Shown in pieces: positions 33,640 to 42,948 of a DNA stretch of 64,000 nucleotides. The first letter of the stretch is position 1; the number at the start of each line of letters is the position of its first letter. The stretch comes from Brachynemurus nebulosus. Lineage: Eukaryota; Arthropoda; Insecta; Neuroptera; Myrmeleontidae. The stretch covers positions 5,477,347-5,541,346 of the forward strand of contig JAPWDM010000008.1 of assembly GCA_035578155.1 (NCBI GenBank). Reading direction: 5' to 3'. The translations under genes and the position numbers were made by a program. The notes beneath the pieces are model-generated. The model was not told the DNA's origin. It was given only the letters and a program-made list of their open reading frames with translations, and did not search any database.

Positions 33640-33840
33640 GTTTTTTATCGAAGATGACATATTAATATCGTTTTGTGACTGAATAATTATTGAGTTGTAC
33701 ATCCATATTGAAATAACGCAAGAGGGCTGTAGAGCTCTGAACAACTATAGAGTTAACAAAAAATCATAAATTAACATTTCACTGAGATGACATTACTTAG
33801 TGCGTGTCAAAAACAAGCATTTGACGAATTTTTTTCAGTT
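33640..33840. repeat. piggyBac-family interior fragment
   Basis: Same unit as 23600-23815 and 44660-44865, inserted in block B at a point where block A reads on without it (TCTTTAAATC near 25070). Confidence 0.75.
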
Positions 33841-34016
33841 TGTATGGGTACATTCATGTTTTCAAAAAGTGTGCAAACTTTAATTGATATTTCAGAAGCT
33901 ATAAAACTTAGGTAGGGTAATTTTAGTATATAAAAAGTTACATACTCTCATAAATATTTGGAAATAATTTTCACATTTATTTATTCGTGCATTAATTACC
34001 GAATAATTCATTTAAG

Positions 34017-34538
34017 GTTGGTCGATAAAACGATTTTTTTCAATGGATTTTAACGAAACTTCTCTAGCTATTGATTTAATTCAATACCAGTAATATGAGT
34101 CCTTACCGAAAAAAAAAACTGACCACTCCAATTTTGAGAAAAACGATTTCAAACTTTTGTAATTTTAACACGGGCTCTTATGGGAAAACTCTATTTTTTT
34201 TAAATATACCCCTGTCGCAGCATCCTGCATAACATAGCGAATTTCCGTTTATAAAAATTAGTTTTTCTCGGAAACTAATTGACATAGAATAATAGTTTAA
34301 AGACCTTTTTTATGTAATTTTTTCTCCTCTTTTAAATGATGTAAAAAAATTTGGCAAAAATTTTTGAATAAGTGGAAATTTTGGCAAAAACTAATTTTTT
34401 ACAAGAACAAAAACCATGTTCCTGGCATCCGACGTGTCTGGCTGAAGAACTCATCCAAAATTTTTGGACTTCCAACGTTGTCACCAAATTTCGTAAACCT
34501 AGGACATTTCGTTCGAGAGTTATCGTGCTGATACATAA

Positions 34539-34608
<70 letters not shown>

Positions 34609-35051
34609 TTTAGTGAATGTTATTTTTGGGTTCTAGGGACCTCAAAACAAATTTCTGCCATAGTGCCGGGCTCAAGTCGCGTCATGAGACCTACTGTAAT
34701 AGCTGAATTTCCATTCTGGAAATTCGCTAAAAATGAAAACGTTTCAAGGAATTTGATAAAAATTTAATATATTATAAAATACAAAGTTGCAAACCATATT
34801 TAATAAGAAATAAAAATTATTCACCACGCCGTTTTTGAAATATAATTTATAAACATCATTTTACGACGTTATTACCACGTTTTTTCGACAATGTTTTTAT
34901 ATTGCTATAACATAAGCGCGCGGAAATTAAAAAAAACAAGTGGTATACAAACATAATCACTGAAGAATAATACATTATTTAATTTTTGATAAAAGAAAGT
35001 TTTTTTTGAGATATACTTTGAGATATACCTGACTATCTCAGAGCAACTACG
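34017..35051. mobile_element. Microsatellite-bearing repeat inserted in block B
   Basis: Absent from block A at ATAATTCATTGAAGTAATTG (25100). The central module (GTCTGGCTGAAGAACTCATCC, then CGAGAGTTATCGTG, the AT tract, and GCCGGGCTCAAGTCGCG) recurs in inverted orientation at 51030-51960 and partly at 45640-45720 and 46560-46700. It shows no strong TIR and its class is unknown. Confidence 0.65.
34540..34605. repeat. (AT)n microsatellite
   Basis: About 30 uninterrupted AT dinucleotides inside the dispersed repeat; the same repeat is also AT-tailed elsewhere. Confidence 0.95.
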
Positions 35052-35068
35052 TTGAGTAATTGTTACTA

Positions 35069-36084
35069 TTAGGATTTGTCAAATAGGTGGAGCTTATAGT
35101 GTCCTCAAAAATAGGAATTAAACTAGGTCAACGAATCACTCATTTCGTACATGTTTTTGAAAATGACAACTGTACCTTGTATACTCGAGTGCGTACTACG
35201 GAAAAAAATTTTATTTTTGAATTGCATTATGTATGCTACTGTGTAATATGAATACTATTAAATGCAATTAATTTTCATTTATATATTTTTGATTTTATTA
35301 GTGAACGTTTATATAGTTTAGAATTTATTTATTTTATAATTTATAAAATATACAACAGTGGTGGAATTATATAATTTATAAAAGTTACAAAAATATACAA
35401 AAGTGGTGAAATTATATAATTTATAAAAATTACAAAAATATGTACACTAATTTCAATTTTTTTATACAAATTTATTCACTGTCTGAAATTTCTTATAGCA
35501 AAACTTACGCCTCAGAAAATAAACTAAAATTTAAATATTATTGAATATTTGTACCTAATATCGCACCCCAGTGGACTAGGTCATAAAATTTATTGACACA
35601 CGTTTTCATAAGAAATATGCATTAATAACTTAAAAAAGGAGATGGAGTATGAACTACTAGTTCAGGTACTGTTTTCAAAAAAGGTGCTTTCTTTTTTTAT
35701 TATATTTTATTTTAAGGGGTTGTTCACGTGATTTTTTTTCAGAAAGAGGTTGACCTAGTTTAATTTCTATTTTTGAGGAATCTATAGAAAAAATGGCTGA
35801 CGAAAAAGTGCATTAATAAGTTTTGTATATAGCAGTAATCAGTGTTATATTAAGAAAAAACGATAAATAGTAAAACAATTTGGACTTGGGTTGACACAAA
35901 TCAGAAGCAAAGTGTAAATGAATATTGTGAAAAGACAATTGTAAATGAATGGAAAAATCTAATCAATTGTATGTACATGCAAATCTACAAGATTTAACTC
36001 AGAAATGACATTTCGGCAAATGCACTTTAAAAATAGTGTGATTTTTCAATACCAGAGGTCCTACCGTCATTTGACACATCCCAA
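35069..36084. mobile_element. Second TTRGGATYTGTC MITE, with an inner insertion
   Basis: Related to the element at 24568-24987 but at another site: block A reads TTGTTACTATAATAGGTTTGG (25115) uninterrupted. TA flanks at 35067-35068 and 36085-36086. An inner element of ~690 bp (about 35091-35784) has inverted ends CCTCAAAAATAGGAATTAAA and its complement. Confidence 0.8.
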
Positions 36085-37169
36085 TAGGTTTGGTAAAGTT
36101 AAATTTATTAAAACTATGGATATTATAATTATTTTATTCAGTGATAATGATAATGTGAAAGATAATTACAGCTGTTTGACTTATTGAGACAACATAATAC
36201 TGAAGTCTTAATATATTGAATCGAAAACTAAAAAATGCGTTTCAAGTGCTTAATAAAAGATTAACAATTTATTTTGTGGAAAATATTTTAATTTTATTAT
36301 TTTTTGAGATCTTATTCGAAAAAATACTAACAAATTTTAGAAAATTTACAAATGTGCCTAATGAGAAAATAACTACATATCTACAGGAATATTTGTGACC
36401 GAGAAATTTCACATTCTGTAAAGTCACATCTGTCCACCGACTAATAAAAGTTCATAAATTAATTATTTGAAAGACATGTCTTATGATACAATTGATGTAT
36501 TTATTTATTTATTAAATTTTATAATGAAAATATGCTTTAATAAAAAGATTTAAAAAATTAATAAATATTTATATTAAAAAATTTTTCCAAATGCAATTTT
36601 TTTTAATATTTTGTTCGCTTTTGTAGTATTGTTACGTAAAAAAAAATGTTTTTTGCAAATAAACTCTAAAACTCTCCGTAAAAAGTCCATTCGTCAAATT
36701 GACGCCGATGTATGATTCTAGGGTTAATATGTAGTAATTGGAGCACCTGTCAAAAATTCGAAATCTATTACCTCTATTATGTTTCACTGTTAGATACTGG
36801 ACTTGGAATTAACAACAAAGTGTCAACAATAGTAGAATATTTAGCAAATTTACAGTATCTTTAATATTTCACTAAAAAACATGAACTAGTAAAGTTAGGG
36901 ATTCGTTGACATCTTAACTATATTTTTAAGTACTTAATTTAAGTATCTGAAAAAATTGATTTATACGAATCAAATCAAAGATTTTTATCCGTAGATTTCA
37001 TTAAAACAGTTCAAAAATAAGTAAACTAATTTCATTCTCATTTTATTCAAATTTAAATCGAAAATAATGGTCAAGTTAGGTGAGTCTACGAATCTATAAA
37101 AATACAATAATGAATTTTTGGTAACTACATTTTTGATTATTAATAATTTATTTTTCTAAAAGATGAAGT
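36085..37169. other. Block B remainder, no gene seen
   Basis: Partly homologous to 25120-25650 of block A (for example GTAATTGGAGCACCTGTCAA near 36735). The stretch 36120-36720 has no counterpart recognised in block A. Non-coding. Confidence 0.45.
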
Positions 37170-37275
37170 TTTCATATGTTTTTTTCAAACTGTGTGACCG
37201 AGAAAATGTTTTAAAACATTTATTACATTTGAACGATTTCTTTCGTGTATGTATATTCTTTTATGTTTTATGGTA
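37170..37275 (-). pseudogene. Relic zinc finger downstream of ZNF-F
   Basis: Minus strand reads [20 protein letters not shown] followed by SRSHSLKK, the block B counterpart of 25660-25757. It has an extra change (H to Y in the linker region). Confidence 0.85.
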
Positions 37276-37369
37276 ATACATTATTTTTACAGAAACAGAG
37301 AAAGTACTGTAAATTTAAAATGAACTGAACGTTCGAAAGTTTTGTTTATTCATAATTTATTTGTCTTAA

Positions 37370-38137
37370 GGTGAATCGATTACAAGAAATTTTCCAAGTT
37401 TAGAATTTGAAATTTTAGTATACATATTATAGAGAAAGATATGGTGCACTCACTGATGCATTTTGAATAATTTCTGACGTGTAGTTTAGAAGAAATAAAT
37501 TTTCAAAGTTAGAATTTTTAACGTACGAGTAAATGCAAAAGTATGATTAGAGGTGGATCAGAGGTACATATTTAAGTCAGTTGAGTCATTAAAAACCAAC
37601 TTTAAGATTTAAAAAACTGAAAATTATTTTCTTTTATGTTTTTGAATCATTAAAAAACTGTTTCTTTAATATTGAACGTTTAGTTATTGTAATAAATAGA
37701 AAAATACGCTGCCAATAGGGTGGGCACACAGCTTCCTCGTAGTCGTAAAAGGCTTTAAAACAGTATTCTACCAAATATGCGTATTATATACCGTGAAATT
37801 ATATTTTCGCCTTGAAGTTTATAAAAAACTGTTGTAACTCAAAAGACTTAAAGGCTAAATTATAAAATAATAGCAAAAATATTTTAGAAACTAACCCCCA
37901 ATATACCCTAAAAATTTGAGCGAGATAGGACTAGCAATAAATAAGATATTGACATTTAATGGGACTACCGTTACTCCGATTTCGATTAAATTCATAGGGG
38001 ACCATATAGGAACCAAACTACATAATTTCTGAAAATTTCATAAAAAAGAATTGAGTAGTTCCGAAGTTATGCCACTTGGTGCAATTTTGGAATGACATGG
38101 TAGCGGCGTTGCTACCGTTACTCCGATTTTGATTAAA
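37370..38137. mobile_element. Composite repeat DNA replacing the ZNF-F finger array
   Basis: The left part starts GGTGAATCGATTACAAG directly at a TTAA; the same end next to TTAA occurs inverted at 23185-23203, so it is a transposon terminus. The right part (37696-38137) is a repeat also present at 62815-63400 (CTGCCAAT-GGG, ATTCTACCAAATAT, TGACATGGTAGCGGCGT, GTTATGCCACTTGGTGCAA). The right boundary cuts the ZNF-F reading frame. Confidence 0.8.
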
Positions 38138-38455
38138 TGTTTGTGTTTGTTCAGTGGTACTCGGTGTGTTAGATATTCCTAAATTTTCGCAATTTTCGTC
38201 AGATAAATCACTATTTCCAATTAACATATCTTTCGTATCATCTTCTAATTTAATTTCCGTATGTAACTGTCTCCATAAATTATCGTTATTGCTTTCCTCC
38301 AATTCCAATTTTACTGGGTTTTTATAATGTAAAGAATCGGATAACTCCATTTTCGTGATATTTGACAAAGAGTTGTCTACATTCGGTAAATTTTCTTCCT
38401 GTTTTATTTTAACAGTAAATGCTTTAGTCATTGATGTCGATCCTTTATTTTCCAT
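38018..38455 (-). pseudogene. ZNF-F: broken paralog, N-terminal region only
   Basis: The frame opens MENKGSTSMTKAF and keeps ~106 residues of the family N-terminal region, including IKQE, VKLE and IKLE sites and NTPSTTEQTQ, most like ZNF-E and ZNF-D. From about 38137 the frame runs into repeat DNA and adds ~40 unrelated residues ending FFFMKFSEIM. All fingers are gone, so it cannot bind DNA as its paralogs do. The N-terminal part has no internal stop, so a short finger-less protein could still be made; whether it is expressed is unknown. Confidence 0.85.
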
Positions 38456-38550
38456 TTTCTTTCCCGAAAATTTATTTATTTGTGTAATTATAGTAAGTTT
38501 GAAGTGTTTGAAGGGTTTGAAGCACGGACTGTTTGAAGCATAGAGTAATA

Positions 38551-39004
38551 AGCGGCCCCTACACGCTCAATAATATTGTGCAATCAACTTGTGCAATTTA
38601 TTGAACGCTTCTCCAGACAGTTCAATAATTTTGTTAAAGAAATTTGTGCAATAAACTGAATGCAGCAATTGTACTTAATTAAACTGTTGTTTAATTTTAA
38701 ATATTAAGTGATAAAGATGTTGCAAAGCAATAAATAATTATTCTTGCAAATTAATAATTCATACAGGTTCAAATAATAGCCATCACTACAGAATAACAAA
38801 CAAATCAAACAAATAAAGTAGTATTGCGCAATAATATCTACAAAGCCTACAGACGTTACAATATTCATTCATTGCACAATATATTTCAAACTATTTTTGA
38901 TCAGCACAATATATTGTACAACCCTTCAATATAACCTACAGACGATCCATAATATTGTACAATCTCGGATTTTGTGCAATATTATTGAGTGTGTAGGGGC
39001 CGCT
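38551..39004. mobile_element. TIR MITE, 454 bp
   Basis: AGCGGCCCCTACACGCTCAA is mirrored by TTGAGTGTGTAGGGGCCGCT; ATA stands on both outer sides. Subterminal AATATTGTGCAAT is also inverted. Non-coding. It lies inside the old ZNF-F promoter. Confidence 0.85.
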
Positions 39005-39285
39005 ATAGAGACAACATATCTATGCCTACACTACTGGAACCAGTGTAACATGTAAGAGATAGACAATATGTTGTATACACACACTGGGTTTACATTGTAT
39101 TAGTGCGATTTTGTGTATTTGTGTAAGTAACGGACATAGTAGGGGCGGTCACGTGGCTCAGACACCACACGCATGTACTAGGGGATGTAACCGATGTAAC
39201 GTGGATGTAACAATACCAACAACAATCAAGTCCATTATCGTGTCGTTGATCTTCAATCATCGACTGCTACTGACAAACTGACAAG

Positions 39286-39926
39286 CAGGCCTGCCAGTAA
39301 AAATTTTTAGTTTATACAGTCAGGTCTCTGAAATTATACAAAATTGACGCCCATTATACAAAACAACTTTTCGTTACAAAAAAAGAGCAAGAAAAAAAAT
39401 GAACCGATTTTTTTTCCCGACTAAACTTTAATTATTAAATTTTAATCATTTTTGCAATCTTGTCAGAACGAAAGAAAAGTCATATATACATAAGGGCATA
39501 TCGCGCGTTCTCTGTCCCAACCTCGTATCTGAAAACTCCCAACTTTTGGACACACAAAAAAAAGTATTTAAATGTTTTCATCACTATGAACTTAAGATTT
39601 ATGCTAATTACACCCTTTGATGTTGGCTACCTATATATTTAGATAAGTATATATGTAAATACAGTATTTAATATGTTTTTTGTGTGTCCTAACACGTGTA
39701 GTTTTTGATATACGAGGTTGGGACAGAGAACGCGCGATATGTAGTTTCTTTGGGTCTAACGTGATGTCACATTAACAAAGAATTGCAACTGCTATGTTCA
39801 GCGTATTCAGTCTAAATTTTCGGTGTTTGTATCCAATTATACAAGAAAGTTTTTTATACAAAGAGGATACATAAAGTAACCAAATTATACAGATTTTGTA
39901 TCCAATTATACAATCTGGCAGCCCTG
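39286..39926. mobile_element. hAT-like element, 641 bp
   Basis: Ends CAGGCCTGCCAG and CTGGCAGCCCTG with a perfect 8 bp duplication CTGACAAG at 39278-39285 and 39927-39934. AATTATACAA motifs are spread through the element. Confidence 0.88.
39488..39745. mobile_element. MITE nested in the hAT-like element
   Basis: CATATCGCGCGTTCTCTGTC at the left is the exact complement of GACAGAGAACGCGCGATATG at the right, and CCAACCTCGTAT extends the pairing inward. Confidence 0.85.
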
Positions 39927-40028
39927 CTGACAAGTAAGAAGCCTAATGAGCACAGAAGCACACACTCGTGATTTCAGAAAAGAGATAGTTGCTGTACCTC
40001 TGTACTCTGGGGTTTGAAGTATTTAAAC

Positions 40029-40376
40029 TATGGAGGGTAGATATTAGGAGCACCATCTCCCATCAAAAAGTGTCCATAGAAAGGCGTAAATAGTGCCGGC
40101 GCTACCGTAGCAAAAGGGTAAACTTAGAGAAGTAAACAAAGAAACAAAAACATCCGCGTTGTTATGTAATTATTGTTTTTTTATTATAATTGTTACATAT
40201 AATAGTTTTATTAATTTAAAAATTTTTGTAAAACTCAACACAAAAAATCACTATACTCTTTTGCTACTCTAGCGAGTTTTTGAACTGTTATTTAGTACTT
40301 AAAATGGGACACTTTTTGAACTATTTTTCTATTGTTTTCCGTAAAAGATAGTCCTCCTTATATTCTACACTCCATA
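40029..40376. mobile_element. MITE, copy 1 of 2
   Basis: TATGGAGGGTAGATATTAGG pairs with the right end (TATTCTACACTCCATA). Perfect 8 bp duplication ATTTAAAC at 40021-40028 and 40377-40384. A ~350 bp copy with ~95% visible identity lies at 53388-53738 in the ATPase intron. Confidence 0.9.
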
Positions 40377-42097
40377 ATTTAAACGTATTTATGGTATACC
40401 TCTTTTCAGATAAAATTGATCATGAGTTTTCGTTAAAAAATTAAATAATTCTTATATTCGAAACAAATCGATCTTCTATTCTTTTCTAAAAATAAACTGC
40501 AAATTTAAAATTTACAGAAATGCAATAATAAAAAAGATAAAGCCAAGAAAACGGAAATTATTTAAATTCAAAGTTACGAAGCATGGTTAAATTTAACTGA
40601 AATGAACCATATTTACTTATGTGCATGACGTACAGACATCATATCAGGGTTGCCAAGATACAGAGCATACAGAAACAGAGCTGTGCCACAGTAGGTATGG
40701 GGCTACTTAACAATACAGAGTAATTGCCTATATTCAGGAGTAAGTGAGAACATTGCCTATATTACGTTAGAAAACTGAGTGAAAAGCAGTACACAAGATA
40801 TACATATAACATTTGCATAGTTCGTTATAAAAGTAATCATTTTGGTGATCTTTTTAACAAAATATTAAAATTGTTTAAGAATTGCAGATTTTTTTTTGGA
40901 ACTCACAAATGTGGTTGCTTTCAAATGCTGACTACAGGGGCGTAACTAGATTCATTGCGCCCTGGAGCAACCCAATCCACACGCTGATTTTGTTTCGTTC
41001 AAGACGCATTCAAATCGTTGTTAATACTTAAAATTTTTTATTTTTTTTATTTTTTTTTAATCTTTAATTTTTTGAGCGTTTATTAATTCTTTTTTGTCTT
41101 TTTTCAGTTACGCTTTTTTTTACCACACTAGAGGCTGCAAAAATCACCATGAGATCACCCAAAACCGCGCACATTTAAACTCTACCGCCAAAAACCGCGC
41201 GCTTAATGTATCTATGTATTATACCAGAGTATAAATAAAAGATTATTACTATAATAGACAGTATCGAAACGCACTTTCTATCTTTTTTTGATATAAGTAC
41301 AAACAATTAAGCATGTTCTTTTTTGTTTATGTGACTATATGTGTTTATACATGTGAAATTTAGGCTTGATAATGGTCATGTTAAATTATATGAACAACTA
41401 AAAGCAACTTTTTCAAAATTAATTGAGCAAACACGAAATTGATGACAGTATTCAACACGAGAATTTATATTGTTACGACCTATTAGTACCAATTACTGTC
41501 GAAATCTAAAATATTAACTGAATTTTTATAAAATATTAATTATTATTATTTAACGTAGGTATATTTATTTTTACATAAGCATTCAAACTACAATAATACT
41601 TACTCAGAAAAAACATACGTTGAAATTTCCTTTTGAATGATTTAAACAAATTTAATATCACAACATCACAAGACATTTAAGCCACCATAATAATTAAATA
41701 ACAGAAATATCTTAAAGATCATAAAACACACTAAAATTACAAGAAAATATCAAAAATAACTGATGACAAGCTTTAAATAATAGAAATATAATAACAGTTA
41801 ATACTGCATTGCCAACGTTGTTAAAAATTTTAAAAAATCAATGAAAATTAGATAAAGTAAATAACTTACTTAATTATCACTTGTAAATTTCCATAAAATA
41901 ATTTGAACTGCAAATTTGTTTTTCTAAATTAAATTCACTTTAGTGATGATATTTTCACTGCATTATTATGCATAATTTTATGCATTATTTACATAACATG
42001 GATAACCCTTGGAATTTTTTAATTCCAAACATACACTCTTACGTCATCTCGTTTTGTAACTGTTTGTGAAACAAACTATTAGAACTATTATTTAAAC
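40377..42097. other. Intergenic DNA, no gene seen
   Basis: AT-rich. Near 40935 CAGGGGCGTAACTAGATTCA looks like an isolated hAT-type end. I searched here for further ATPase exons on the minus strand and recognised none. Confidence 0.4.
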
Positions 42098-42318
42098 CAG
42101 GGGTGGCCAACCCAAAGGATCCTGCGGGCTACTTGGGAAGCACATCATAACTCCGCGGGCCGCATCTAAATTATGTGTTCCCATATATTATGTATTTTTT
42201 TTTAATAAATTGTTGTTCACTACCTTGGTCATTATAAAATAAATATATTTTGTATAAGTGTGATGAATTTAGCGGGCCAAAAAAAAGTCTAAGGCGGGCC
42301 GCGGGTTGGCCACCTCTG
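42098..42318. mobile_element. hAT-like MITE, 221 bp
   Basis: Ends CAGGGGTGGCCAACCC and GGGTTGGCCACCTCTG with perfect 8 bp duplication ATTTAAAC (42090-42097 and 42319-42326). GC-rich near both ends (GCGGGCCGC). Confidence 0.92.
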
Positions 42319-42948
42319 ATTTAAACGATTTAAACTCTGATCATTATACGTATAATAATATATAAATGATACAATATACTAAAAATTACTGAAAGAAAAA
42401 AAAAGAAGAGAAACGAGAAAATTTTTAATAATTTTAATATTTCTTAATTATTTTCAATTTCCCGTGATCTTGAAGCATTAACGCTAAACTATTAACAAAA
42501 AAATACCTTTAACGAGCAAAAATTTAATATGGATTTTCACGAATTAAGTTTTTCAAATGTTAATTTTATTTAATTAAACTGTTCACTTTCTGTAGTCAAA
42601 ATTCTTTCAAAAAATTTTGGGCATTTTCCATTTGTGACACTGTGTAGTTATATAATATGTGTAAAGTAAATAAAATTAAAAAAAAAATTAGTTTCTTTGT
42701 AAAAAAAAAAAGTACAAAAATCACTAAATTTTGGTTGGCATTACTTTTTTTGTATACACTGTGTGACACAGTGTCGTCTGTGTTTTCTAAAGGAAAAAAT
42801 TAACGATGTTGGTAAAAATGAAAAGAACGGTATAAAAAATGTAAAATCCCCTTCAAATTTCATGATTGTCTTTACAGCTAAAATTGTTTTTGCGATGTTT
42901 AAAATGTTTAAATATTGTAATATTATATACACGACAAAATGTACGTAC

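Larger units (their letters stand above)
33255..37369. repeat. Block B of the segmental duplication (3' side of ZNF-F)
   Basis: Paralogous to 24240-25851 in the same orientation but ~2.5 times longer because of inserted elements (33640-33985, 34017-35051 and 35069-36084). Homology continues to the TTAA that overlaps the stop codon in ZNF-E and resumes at the N-terminal region of ZNF-F. Confidence 0.85.
38456..40020 (-). promoter_or_regulatory. Former upstream region of ZNF-F, split by two insertions
   Basis: The pieces at 38456-38550, 39005-39285 and 39927-40020 together match the ZNF-B upstream DNA (CTACTGGAACCAGTGTAAC, AATATGTTGTATAC, GGTCACGTGGC, TTTCAGAAAAGAGATAG). The two gaps are occupied by the elements at 38551-39004 and 39286-39926. 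Confidence 0.55.

Noticed and set aside
34372..34767. A 131-codon frame with a long YIYIYI stretch, and similar frames at 45693-46081
   Set aside because: The frame is kept open by the (AT)n microsatellite; the flanks are dispersed repeat.
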